From NCBI GenBank assembly GCA_024760905.1, contig CM045729.1, positions 43,908,080 through 43,972,079 on the forward strand: DNA of 64,000 nt. The letters run 5' to 3'. The notes beneath the pieces are model-generated. The model saw only the letters and a list, made by a program, of their open reading frames with translations. It made no database searches and was not told the DNA's origin. Source of the stretch: Plotosus lineatus (lineage: Eukaryota > Chordata > Actinopteri > Siluriformes > Plotosidae). The translations under genes were made by a program, and so were the position numbers. This document shows positions 52,868 through 63,628 of this stretch, piece by piece (positions within the stretch are counted from its first letter, which is position 1; every line of letters begins with the position of its first letter).

Positions 52868-54135
52868 TATACACATATCACAGCGATCCCAATTACTTTT
52901 GCAGCTCAATACACCATAAGGATAGTGAGCTATATTCTTTCCATCAGGAATTAAATTGTGCATTAGTGTCATCCATCTTTTTTCACACCTGTCTTTTTGT
53001 ATCTGAGCACAATATATAAAGCATATGTTCTGACTGCTATCTTCTGCTTCCCCACCTTCTTTATCAGGCCTTCCAGGCACATTGCAGTAGCTATTTCTGC
53101 ATGCCATCTGTTCATGCTTTTGCCATTGAGTGGAGGTGCCTGACAATACCTTTCCTTTCCAGTGACACTATGTTCGTCTGTTGGATTTAATTAGACTCAA
53201 AATAGTATAAAATATGGAATAAGAGATGTATTGCTATGATGCTAGTTTTTTTTGTTGTTGTTGTTTTTTTTTACTTTTTTTTTTTTTTTTTTACTGTCTT
53301 CTCCCATCTTTTTCCTCCATCTTCGTTTTTTAATCTGAGTTTTTTCCTTCTTGATAATTTGACAAGACAAATCAAGATGAAAGAGAATAAGATTATCTGT
53401 CTGCAAAGCCGGCTTGATGATGTAAGAGGTGGCAAACACCACCGGGAAGATACGTGGCCTGAAACTGCCATAGTGCATGCTTCACTTGATGGATTGCTGC
53501 TTCTGTGGAGCCTCTCAGTGATCCAATCATGAGCCATGCATAGAAAAGAAGAATGGACCAGTGAGAGATTTTTTTTTATCACCCCATAGAATGTGAAATG
53601 TTGGAGAAAGAAATGGTCAGGTCGAGTGATGAAATGGTTAAACGAATTATTCTACAGCACACATTACCATGGATAACTGGGGTATGCATGTGTATTCAAG
53701 AATTCAATAAAGAAGTCTTTCTGCCATTTGATCTGAGTGCAGTTACTTGTGAATGGAGGTGTAATGCTTCAACACATACATAGCACCTTGGTAAACAGAT
53801 TCACGCCATCTTAAAATAAAGTCAGCAAACAAAGACCATTTTCTTCATGTCAAAGTATACACGTCTATAAATGCACTATGAGATCCTCTCACTCATATAA
53901 ATCAACACATTCTGTGAAATATATGCCAAAATAGCATATCATATTGAGCAAGTATCAACAGAACTCAAACAAAGAAGTCAAACAGGAATCCAGATACTGT
54001 AGCGCATGTCAGTTTTCACTGCTGTGATTGATGCTGGATAGCAAGAGGCTCACTGGCTTCAGAAGTCAGTCCCATGGTTTATTATCCAGAGACATTCTGT
54101 TTGGTGTGTGTATAGTTTAGAAAATATCCACAAAT
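52865..54135. other. No gene recognised
   Basis: Includes a T-rich run (53248-53292) producing Phe/Val or Lys-rich frames. No domain recognised. Confidence 0.5.
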
Positions 54136-54151
54136 GTAGACAGACCTTCAT

Positions 54152-54497
54152 CAGTTCAATTCATTTTCTGTAACCGCTTAATCCTAATTAGGGTCATGGG
54201 GAGGCTGGCACCCATCCCAGCCAACTTCGGGCGAGGGCAGAGTACACCCTGGACAGCTCGCCAGGCCATCGCAGGGCGAAAACACACCAACGGCTTTGCA
54301 GCCTACTCTTGTCAAAAGTCAGCAATGGTTCTTTTACATGTCTCTCACCATAGACAGTGAGAAACACGGCCGGCCTTTGATAACCCAGTTAGCTGCACTG
54401 CGGGGGGACAGTGACAACCTTGTGGAGAATGGGACTCGAACCTCCAACTTTTGTATCAGCGATCCAGCACCCTATACCACGAGACCACCACTGCCCC
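54152..54497 (-). mobile_element. SINE-C head/body with SINE-D tail, full-length, TSD
   Basis: Duplication tagacagaccttNat (54137-54151 and 54498-54512; one mismatch). Minus strand: head ggcagtggtggtctcgtggt, B box aggttcgagtcccattctcc, a body through aaccattgctgacttttgac, then from about 54285 the SINE-D tail (tggcctggcgagctgtccag ... ccctaattaggattaagcgg). Confidence 0.92.
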
Positions 54498-54514
54498 TAG
54501 ACAGACCTTTATGC

Positions 54515-55540
54515 CTTAAAATATAATGAGCAATATTTTCATGCAGGCCCAGTAATATACCACTGGTATGTCATTAATGTGGCTGGATGGAAGCCAATTT
54601 ATCTCCTTTTCACTCATTTACTATTTTGATGGTCAGAAATGTAATAGACTGAATCAGCCAACAGAATAGTAGCACTTTGCATTCAAACTTCCTTTCACAT
54701 TCCAGATACCCTCTGAGCAAAGCTACAGGACCAAAGACTGCGTTTTCCTGGCTTAAAATAGTACTAATGTCCTCCAGCTGGTTGCATCAGTTCAACACGA
54801 GTTCATCCTTTGCCTAATTGGAATCCTTTTCACTCCACACAACACAGACAAATAAAAAAGTACAGTTTCATTTGATGATACCTGCTGTCATACCTTTACA
54901 CTGTTGTAAGTAGATCACAAATATGAATCCCATCAGAAGCCATGGAGAAGAACTAGTCATTCTCTCAGGTGAGAGGGACCGTGCACTCTCTTCCCAGTAA
55001 CACAAGCCAAACATGTTTATTTTGAGCTTATGTATCTGAATATGTAGAAGAGGGTAGATAGTGATGTTATTATACTGCCCAATGATAGAACATTGGAAGC
55101 AATTCTGTATAATGCCTTCTTGTGTCTTGCCAGAAGCACATATTGTTAGTGAGACAAATCGGAGGTTGTGTACACATATAAGAAATGAATAAATTACTTA
55201 CTAATTTATTGTAAAGCACAGTGTCTTTTCATTTATCCAATGTGAAAAATGCTCACGTGAAATTAGTATGGAATATAATAATAGTGGGAAAATAAATCGA
55301 TTTTAGCCAGGTCCTTGAATTAATGGATGGAACCAACCAAGGATTGGATCTTATGAGATACCTGTGCTGATTCTGTTTGTATTATGATTCTGTTAACATT
55401 CTGATTCAGTTTTCGTGTTTTTTTTTTGTTGTTGGTAAAAAACCTAAACCACGTAAAAGAAAGCTGAGTGTTACTTCTAAGGCTTTAAATCGTAAAAGCT
55501 TTATTCAGGAGCTGCACAACTAAATAAAAAGCAAATTAGA
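54515..55540. other. No gene recognised
   Basis: About 1 kb without a named repeat; no coding signature. Confidence 0.5.
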
Positions 55541-55544
55541 TGCG

Positions 55545-55755
55545 ATATCAAAGGCCGGCCATGTCTTTCACTGTCTATGGTGTGAGGCATGTAAAAGAAC
55601 CATTGCTGACTTTCGACAAGAGTAGCTGCATAGCCGTCAGGTGCATCCCCTGCGATGGTCTAAAGAGATGTCCAGGGTGGACTCTGCCCACACTCAGAAT
55701 CAGCGGAGATGGGCAACAGCCTCCCTGTGAACCTAATTAGGATTAAGCATAAATT
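55545..55755 (+). mobile_element. SINE-C body with SINE-D tail, 5'-truncated
   Basis: atcaaaggccggccatgtct, aaaagaaccattgctgactt, then cctgcgatggtctaaagaga and gtgaacctaattaggattaa. Confidence 0.85.
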
Positions 55756-55905
55756 TAATCTTCTTTTCAAAAACCAAGGGCAGCATTTAAACAACATAAA
55801 ACTACTTCAAATTCAATGAATTAAACACACACACACACACACACTCAATACACACATATATATATATAAATGTACATACATTTTTTTTCAACCTCCACAA
55901 AGTTG

Positions 55906-56097
55906 AGGATGCTGGGATTGGAACTACCAGGCAGAAGGCCTAGAGGAAGACCAAAGAGGAGATGTATGGATGTGGTGAAGGAGGACATGAAGATAGTTGA
56001 GTAAGCGTAAGAGAAGATGCAGGATAGGGTGAGATGGTGGCAGATAATTTGCTGTGGCGACCCCTGAAGGGAACAGCCAAAAGGAAAAGAAGAAGAC
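55906..56097 (+). mobile_element. LINE-B 3' fragment with imperfect TSD
   Basis: From gatgctgggattggaactac to the gaaaagaagaag tail. Flanked by ctccacaaNgttg (55893-55905 and 56099-56111; one mismatch). Confidence 0.85.
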
Positions 56098-56098
56098 T

Positions 56099-56362
56099 CT
56101 CCACAAGGTTGTCTCGAGTTCCAGCTAACTGGATTATAAAAGGCCGGCCATGTCTCTCACTGTCCATGGTGTAATGTAAAAGAACCATTGCAGACTTTCG
56201 TAAAGAGTAGCTGCAAAGCCGTCAGCGTGTTTCTGTCCCTTGCTAAGAGTTGTGTCAGGAAGTGTTATCCCACGTAAAAACTTATGCTAAATCAAACGTG
56301 CAATGATTCGCTGTGGTGACCCCTGAAAAAAAGGAGCAGGCGAAAGGAAAAGAAGAAGACAA
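56099..56362 (+). mobile_element. SINE-C with LINE-B tail, 5'-truncated
   Basis: ctccacaaggttgtctcgag, aaaggccggccatgtctctc, ttgtgtcaggaagtgttatc (LINE-B 5' UTR-like), atgattcgctgtggtgaccc and a gaaaggaaaagaagaag tail. Confidence 0.85.
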
Positions 56363-56382
56363 ACACACACACACACACACAC

Positions 56383-56453
<71 letters not shown>

Positions 56454-56484
56454 TATATATATATATATATATATACATACATAT

Positions 56485-56535
<51 letters not shown>

Positions 56536-56545
56536 TATGTATATA

Positions 56546-56628
<83 letters not shown>
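56363..56628. repeat. (AC)n(TA)n(GA)n microsatellite block
   Basis: AC run, about 200 bp of TA with scattered CATA/TGTA interruptions, then a GA run. Grew from the SINE tail. Confidence 0.97.
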
Positions 56629-56629
<1 letters not shown>

Positions 56630-56798
56630 TTCTGAGTAGATCCTTCCGTAGGAGAGTGCTCAATACTTTTTGGTAGAGCAAATAACAAAAATAAAAGGAC
56701 AGGACAAAGACTTTCTATTGAAACTCCATTTATCACTACAGATCTGTTTCGAGGGGTGGTGAAACCATCCTCTCTCTTCAGGTGATTATAGAAGAATC

Positions 56799-56800
<2 letters not shown>

Positions 56801-56843
<43 letters not shown>
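56801..56843. repeat. (AC)n microsatellite
   Basis: About 21 AC units. Confidence 0.96.
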
Positions 56844-56844
<1 letters not shown>

Positions 56845-56845
<1 letters not shown>

Positions 56846-57255
56846 AATACACATACCACCAAGTTTCCTGCAAATTGAAGTTGTTATAGGGTCACTGAGA
56901 AGCAACAGTCCATTTCATTGTCCATTTCCCATCTTGCAGGTCATAATGGAGCAAAAATGTACTGAATGCAGTCACCAAAAGACATTAAATATTCATAAAA
57001 TTTATTTAAAAATTAATAAAATGGATTTGCACAATGCCTTCATACCATTGTTAAAACTCTAGGTTCTTATAATTTAAAAAAGTAAGAAAGAAAACAAAGA
57101 ACTAATTTTCCACCTTTAATTTGATTAACTTTGAACTTAATTCGACAATAATATTCTTCTCTTTCTTGTAAAATGCTCCGAGTTCATTGAATAATAAAAT
57201 AATGTTATATGCACCACCTTCTTCAAATTATTACATGGGATTATGATAGGCCTTA
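56845..57255. other. No gene recognised
   Basis: AT-rich unique sequence. Confidence 0.5.
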
Positions 57256-57257
57256 GA

Positions 57258-57405
57258 TCTGTCCTCTGTTTGTCCCACTGAGTGGTACATCCTGAACAGC
57301 TCACTAGACTACTGGAGGACCAACACTAACACAAAACCATACTAAGGCCAATCAAGAATATCCAATTAGCCTAATCTGCATTCCTTTAGACTGTAGAAGA
57401 CCAGA
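57258..57405 (-). mobile_element. SINE-D copy, inverted and decayed
   Basis: cctgaacagctcactagact, aatatccaattagcctaatc, ctttagactgtagaagacca. Confidence 0.6.
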
Positions 57406-57409
57406 ACAC

Positions 57410-58100
57410 TCAAAAGAAAACAACCTTGCAAGCAAATCATTAAAAGATAAAGCATTTTTGATTAAAAACAATCTCAAGTAAAGTACAGAACCACGCCCAT
57501 TATTTTGTGAAGGTAATTTGTTACTTCTCACCTCTATTTCAGATAGACATTGTTTCAAATACATAAAGAAGTCTTTTTTCAGGTGCAGTATAAGAAAACA
57601 GATTATTCTGTGTGAGTGCAGGGAACAGGTACGTAATTTCAGAGTAGCACTACAGCCTGAGGTTTACAATGATTTACCGTACTGCATTCTGCATCACCTC
57701 AGCCAGCATGTAGCCCCTATTTTATAGCCTTCCCCCTATTCTCTCCCACTTTCTTTTCTACATCACTCATGCACTTGGATGTTTGGTGTCTGTTTTTTTT
57801 TATTAATGCCTGTGCTTTCTCTGTCGTTATCATTTGAATCCTACATGTTATTTAATGAGATGATATCATTGAAGATTTCTTAAATTTCACCACCCACCCC
57901 CACCCCCAAGAAAAATAAAAAAAGGGAATGAGGTGTGTTATAGTTCAACTAATACCAGTACTCTTCTTCACTCATTACCTTTCTCTTCAGTCATCTCTTA
58001 TTCATGCTAGCTATATTATAAACAGACTATTTCTTTCGACTGGAGCCTGATGAATAAAAGATATGTCAATGATCTACTGTTTAAGGCATACTGATACATA
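57410..58100. other. No gene recognised
   Basis: No named element; includes a C-rich stretch near 57893-57908. Confidence 0.5.
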
Positions 58101-58119
58101 CACACATTAAACTTACTTT

Positions 58120-58483
58120 CTGTCTTCCTTTCGGCTTTTTCCCTTTTACTCGGGAGTCACCACAGCGAATCATCTGATTCGCACGTTTGATTTGGCAGAG
58201 GATTTTTTACGTCGGATGCCCTTCCTGTCACAGCCCTTTTTAGCAAGGGACAGAAACATGCTGACGACTTTGCAGCTACTCTTTACGAAAGTCAGCAATG
58301 GTTCTTTTACATGCCTCTCACCATAGACAGTGAGAGACATGGCCCGCCTTTGATAACCCAGTTAGCCGCACTGGGGGAGGGGGGGGGGGGGGCAGTGACA
58401 ACCTTGTGGAGAATGGGACTCGAACCCCCAACGTTTGGATCAGCGATCCAGCACCCTATACCACTAGACCACCACTGCCCCCT
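58120..58483 (-). mobile_element. SINE-C, full-length, LINE-B tail, 18-bp TSD
   Basis: Duplication acacatNaaacttacttt (58102-58119 and 58484-58501; one mismatch). Minus strand: head gcagtggtggtctagtggta, B box gggggttcgagtcccattct, a G/C run near 58374-58391, body, LINE-B 5' UTR-like gacaggaagggcatccgacg, then the tail gattcgctgtggtgactccc ... gccgaaaggaa. The best reference copy of SINE-C. Confidence 0.93.
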
Positions 58484-58504
58484 ACACATGAAACTTACTT
58501 TAAA

Positions 58505-58925
58505 GACATTAAACAGACATCAAACAGACCACAATGAAACACACCCTGTCAACCGTACTACAAGACAAATTGTTACTAATTAGCATCCCAAACGGATGAA
58601 ACTGTGGTAAGTAATAGTTTTCAAAAATATAATTGTTGAGAGGAAAATACATTTTTTAAAGACAATTAATTTATTAATTAGTGCTGTGAAAACAATACAA
58701 ATCACTGAGAGGTTGTTCCTTTTGAACCCATCTGGCTATACAGTATTTTGCACGGTAGCATGATGGTTTCACAGTTAGTGCCACCTCAAAGGTCACACAC
58801 TTCGAACAGTAGTTTTTGAACCCTGCCTGTTACATGCTGAGTTATGTCCAAAGTCCCTGAAACTCTTCTCAGTGAATTAAAACAACAAAGGGTTGTCCAA
58901 CTTATTTATCAGGCTCTTTAGCTGA
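58505..58925. other. No gene recognised
   Basis: Possible decayed SINE-D text near 58745-58830 (ggtagcatgatggtttcaca, gaaccctgcctgttacatgc), too degraded to call. Confidence 0.4.
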
Positions 58926-58928
58926 TGT

Positions 58929-59181
<253 letters not shown>

Positions 59182-59221
59182 ACACTAGTACTTCTCAAAA
59201 AATTAGCATATTGTGATAAAG

Positions 59222-59612
59222 GAAAAGACAGGAGGCAGAGCTGGAGGTAGCAGAGATGAAAATGTTGAGGTTCTCTCTGGGAGGAACGAGGATGGATAGG
59301 ATTAGAAATGAGTACATCAGAGGGATAGCCCATGTAAGATGTTTTGGAGACAAAGTCAGAGAGGCTAGATTGAGATGGTTTGGACATGTACAGAGGAGGG
59401 ATAGTGAGTATATTGGTAGTAGGATGCTGAGGTTGGACTACCAGGCAGAAGGCCTAGAGGAAGACCAAAGAGATGATTCATGGATGTGGTGAAGGAGGAC
59501 ATGAAGGTCATTGGAGTAAGAGAAGAAGATGCAGAGGACAGGGTGAGATGGAGGCGGATGGTTTGCTGTGGCGATCCCTGAAGGGAACAGCCGAAAGGAA
59601 AAGAAGAAGAAG
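59222..59612 (+). mobile_element. LINE-B 3' fragment nested in Tc1 terminus
   Basis: Exact 12-bp duplication attgtgataaag (59210-59221 and 59613-59624). The frame 59256-59492 carries MLRFSLGGTRMDRIRNE and RLRWFGHVQRRD, broken by a 1-bp deletion in the ELPG codons. It ends with the usual gccgaaaggaaaagaagaag. Confidence 0.93.
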
Positions 59613-59756
59613 ATTGTGATAAAGTTCATTATTTTCTGTAATGTACTGATGAACATTAGACTTTCATATATTTTAGATTCATTACACACAATTGAAGTAG
59701 TTCAAGCTTTTTATTGTTTTAATATTGATAATTTTGGCAAAAAAGAAAAAAAAAAT

Positions 59757-60607
59757 CAATCATCATCATCATCATCATCATCTTCTGCTTAGTCCAGGGT
59801 CGGGTCGCGGGGGCAGCAACCTAAGCAAAGAGGTCCAGACGTCCCTCTCCCGAGCCACTTCCTCCAACTCTCCAGGGGGGACACCGAAGTGGTCCCAGAC
59901 AAGCCGAGAGACATAGTCCCTATAGCGTGTTCTAGGTCGGCCCCGGGGTCTCTTCCCGGTTGGACATGCCCGAAACACCACACCAGGGAGGCGTCCGGGG
60001 GGCATTCTGACCAGTTGCCCGAGCCACCTCAACTGGCCCCTCTCAATGCGGAGGAGCAGCGGATCTACTCCGAGCTCTCCCCGGATGGCGGAGCTTCTCA
60101 TCTTATCTCTAAGGGAGAACCCCGCCACCCGGCGAAGGAAGCTCATTTCAGCCGCTTGTATCCATGATCTTGTTCTTTCAGTCATGACCCAAAGCTCGTG
60201 ACCATAGGTGAGGGTTGGAACGTAGATCGACTGGTAAATTGAGAGCTTTGCCTTGCGGCTCAGCTCCTTCTTCACCACGACGGACCGGTACAGGCACCGC
60301 TTAACAGCAGAGGCTGCAGCGATCCGTCTGTCAATCTCTCGCTCCATCCTTCCCTCACTTGTAAACAAGACCCTAAGATACTTAAACTCCTCCACTTGGG
60401 GCAGGACCTCATTCCCGACCCGGAGGGTGCATTCCACCATTGTCCAACTGAGAACCATGGCCTCGGACTCGGAGGTACTGATCTTCATCCCGGCTGCTTC
60501 GCACTCAGCTGCGAATCGCTCCAATGAGAGCTGGAGGGCCCGACTTGATGAAGCCAAAAGGACAGCATAATCCGCAAAAAGCAGAGACGATATCCGATGG
60601 CCACCAA
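59757..60607 (-). mobile_element. LINE-A copy 3, 5'-truncated, nested in Tc1
   Basis: CAT tail at 59757-59781. 5'-truncated just before the [14 protein letters not shown] catalytic block (FADD mutated to FADY). I see no target duplication, and Tc1 sequence is missing around it. Confidence 0.9.
59778..60607 (-). pseudogene. LINE-A RT end and C-terminal domain
   Basis: One continuous frame from the RT FADY block through [100 protein letters not shown] to the stop. It shows the normal in-frame C-terminus that copy 1 lost through its duplication. Confidence 0.9.
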
Positions 60608-61044
60608 GGTGCAGGTGCCAGGTCGTGCTGAAATATGAAATCTTCATCTCCATAAAGCTTTTCAGCAGATGGAAGCATGAAGTGCTCCAAAATCTCCTGA
60701 TAGCTAGTTGCATTGACGCTGCCCTTCATAAAACACAGTGGACCAACACCAGCAGCTGACATGGCACCCCAGACCATCACTGACTGTGGGTACTTGACAC
60801 TGGACTTCAGGCATTTTGGCATTTCCTTCTCCCCAGTCTTCCTCCAGACTCTGGCACCTTGATTTCCGAATGACATGCAAAATTTGCTTTCATCCGAAAA
60901 AAGTACTTTGGACCACTGAGCAACAGTCCAGTGCTGCTTCTCTGTAGCCCAGGTCAAGCACTTCTGCCAATGTTTCTGGTTCAAAAGTGGCTTGACCTGG
61001 GGAGTGCGGCACCTGAAGCCCATTTCCTGCACACACCTGTGCAC
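60608..61044 (-). pseudogene. Tc1 transposase, catalytic part (truncated)
   Basis: Open from MHRCVQEMGFRCR through WSKVLFSDESKFC (first catalytic Asp, residue 51), VMVWGAMSAAGVGPL, and FIFQHDLAPA (second Asp, residue 141). At that point it runs into LINE-A. The region that would hold the third acidic residue (the NPIENLW block of the family) is absent. Confidence 0.9.
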
Positions 61045-61335
61045 AGTGGCTCTGGATGTTTCTACTCCAGACTCAGTTCACTGCTTCCACAGGCCCCCCA
61101 AGGTCTGGAATCGGCCCTTCTCCACAATCTTCCTCAGGGTCCGGTCACCTCTTCTGGTTGTGCAGTGTTTTCTTCCACACTTTTTCCTTCCCACAGACGT
61201 CCCACTGAGGTGGCTTGATACAGCACTCTGGGAACAGCCTAATCGCTCAGAGATTTCTTTCTGTGTCTTACCCTCTTGCTTGAGGGTGTCAATGATGTCC
61301 TTCTGGACAGCAGTCAGGTCGGCAGTCTTACCCAT
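61020..61335 (-). pseudogene. Tc1 transposase, DNA-binding N-terminus
   Basis: The ATG at 61335 opens MGKTADLTAVQKDIIDTLKQ, then EISERLGCSQSAVSSHLSG (first helix-turn-helix), GRKKCGRKHCTTRRGDRTLR (basic/AT-hook-like) and FQTLGGLWKQ. An in-frame TGA at about 61078 precedes TESGVETSRATVHR in the second HTH. It binds the inverted repeats; this copy cannot make full protein. Confidence 0.88.
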
Positions 61336-61677
61336 GATTGCGATTTTGAGGAATGAACCAGGCTGGGAGTTTTTAAAAGCCTCAGGAATCTTTTGCAGGT
61401 GTTTAGAGTTAATTGGTTGATTCAGATGATTAGATTAATAGCTCGTTTAGAGTACCTTTTCATGATATGCTAATTTTTTGAGATAGGAATTTTGGGTTTT
61501 CATGAGCTGTATGCCAAAATCATCAGTATTAAAACAATAAAAGACCTGAAATATTTCAGTTGGTGTGCAATGAATCTAAAATATATGAACGTTAAATTTT
61601 TATCAGTACATTACAGAAAATAATGAACTTTATCACAATATACTAATTTTTTGAGAAGGACCAGTATATATACACAC

Positions 61678-61885
61678 AGGGATCCCTCACTTTCCCTGGT
61701 TAATTGGGACCGAGATCCACACGCGACCATCAAATCCGCGTAGTAGGATCAACCACTCCAACTGACATATACGTGCATGTATATGTGTATATAATATCAA
61801 TAAATACATATTCAATGCTACAAATGCTTATAATAACAATTAAACATTAAAAAATAATGAATAAGATCTAAAAAAATATAAATAC
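61678..61885 (+). repeat. Repeat family E copy 3, with transposon terminus
   Basis: Starts acagggatccctcactttcc then gttaattgggaccgagatcc, a Tigger/pogo-type end, then gtagtaggatcaacc and the shared AT-rich interior. It runs straight into the next Tigger element. Confidence 0.7.
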
Positions 61886-62672
61886 AGTCAGCCCCTTCTT
61901 ACGAAAACCCCTGAATATACGAAAAATCCAGTATACGAAAAACATTTTCCTAAATTTTTGTCCTTTGTATATGAAACAAGTTCTTCTTACAAAAAGCACC
62001 AAACACGCCATTCAAACATTCAAACGTGCCATTCAAACATTCAAACAATGTGCAAGTTGCTCTCTCATTGGCTGTCTCCCAACATCTTGCCCTACTGGCC
62101 TCCCATTGGCCTCCCATTGGCCTCCCATTGGCCAGGAAGGAGCTGAATCTCCATAGTACTGTACCTATAATGCTTGTTTGTCACCCGCGTAAAGGAGAGA
62201 TGTACTGCTGGTTCGTGAGTTTTTTTGAAAGTGCTCATTGCAGCTTATTTTTCGTTTTTTAATTCAGTAAATGTTTAATAAATGTAGCAAGCACCGAATG
62301 TGGGCAAAACGCACCTCATCTGGACCTCCAATCCCTCAAGAATGTTGAGTACTAAACAAGTATTCAAAGCACACTTACTTACTTGACAGATGGGAGGTCC
62401 GGATGAGCTGTTCCCTGTCTGAAAAACTCCGGCGTCAGCTGCGACGTGTGGTGTGGGTCGTGGGCCATGACGTATGAGTGTGGGCGGCGTCGTGACCATC
62501 ACCACAGTGTTCAAAGTGCACTTGCCTGCTTGACAGATCAGAGGTATGGACAAGCTGCACCCCTTCTCAAAAGCTCCGGCGTCTTGTATATTTACATGTG
62601 AAATATGCCTCTACTTACGAAAACTTCAGGTTCCGAAAAAGGCTCTGGAACGGATTAATTTAGTACAGTAAA
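61884..62672 (+). mobile_element. Tigger-like element T4, non-autonomous
   Basis: Left end acagtcagccccttcttacg, ATTCAAAC direct repeats, a triple inverted CCAAT array (cctcccattgg three times, 62098-62135). The interior has a duplicated segment (62363-62435 and 62508-62583). The right end is ctctacttacgaaaacttca, aacggattaattta, with the last 15 bp eroded. No HTH coding region. Confidence 0.78.
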
Positions 62673-62674
62673 CA

Positions 62675-63625
62675 TGACTAACTTGTCACATGCTGATCAA
62701 GCAAAGTATATAAAGGTTATCGCCTCCCTGAGAAAGATATCAGTAAATGCAGGATTAATATTGTTTAGAAACAGAAATGTTTCAGTTTTATGAGTGATTT
62801 AGCTTATTATTTGTAAGGAGAATAGAGAGTATTAGGCTCTACCAAACAAATTGCTCCTTAAGAATTTGACCCAGTGTCAGATCTAATTGATGATGCCAGG
62901 TTTACAGCAAATGAGAAACAACAGTAGCTCCCAGTTCATCACAGATAAATCTGTTCGTCTTGACTGTGTTGTTTTCCTTTCTAGACAAGAAATCAGCCAA
63001 GAATATCTGTGGCTTTGTTATTTTGTTATTCAATCTCTTTTAACAAGTTGGGTCACAGACATACTGTAATTACCATATTTTTATCAAGACAAATTGTCCC
63101 GTTCATGGATTTCTAAAAGTCATGAGCTCAAACAGTGGCTAACATCTGTGCAATCTAATAAATTTAAAATTCATCTCCTTACCTACATCATGCTGAAGCA
63201 CACTTACACTTACTTCAGGCAATGTGCTCCGGAAAGAAAATGCAATTCCACAGAGTGCTCCACTAACACTCTTGGAAGACACACACACTGAGAGGATGCC
63301 TGCTGATTGAAAATATGTACCCTGCTCTTTAAGCCAGACTGAAATGTTTATGGAATCATTTTTAAAAGCTCAAACTTCCCTAAGGAAAAAAGAGGAAATG
63401 CTAACAACGTGCATGAGCCAAGCAAAAGTATAATTCCCAATTGAAGGCCAAGAATCTCAGCAGTCCCCACATTATTCTGTTCTTTATTTCTGATGCTGTT
63501 GGCTTTGCTTAATTAAAGTAAAATAATTGATATAATGAGAGTTTTAAGACATTATTTTTACTTTTACTTACAAATAATTATTTTGTTAATATTTGTGCAT
63601 GGTACACAAATTAATTACTAAATTT
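62675..63625. other. No gene recognised; possible conserved element
   Basis: About 950 bp with no named repeat. The part 63440-63560 is AT-rich with TTAATTAA-type sites. Confidence 0.45.
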
Positions 63626-63628
63626 TAA

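Larger units (their letters stand above)
59181..61667 (-). mobile_element. Tc1-like transposon invaded by LINE-B and LINE-A
   Basis: Inverted termini: cttctcaaaaaattagcata at the left, and its complement (ctaattttttgagaagg) at 61640-61662. Similarity extends inward for about 200 bp (gttcattattttctgtaatg, tatattttagattcatt), giving long inverted repeats. The transposase is on the minus strand. LINE-B sits at 59222-59612 and LINE-A at 59757-60607. The C-terminal third of the transposase and adjacent UTR are missing at the LINE-A junction. Confidence 0.92.

Noticed and set aside
53236..53580. Phe/Lys-rich ORFs on both strands
   Set aside because: Produced by a poly-T run; no domain.
56363..56628. 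Long Ile/Tyr-rich open frames
   Set aside because: Read from TA/CA microsatellites in all frames; no coding evidence. The same applies at 3867, 36213, 52761 and 58931.
58395..58480. tRNA gene
   Set aside because: A-box- and B-box-like sequences are present, but the sequence is the head of a repeated SINE with TSDs, and no clean cloverleaf is evident.
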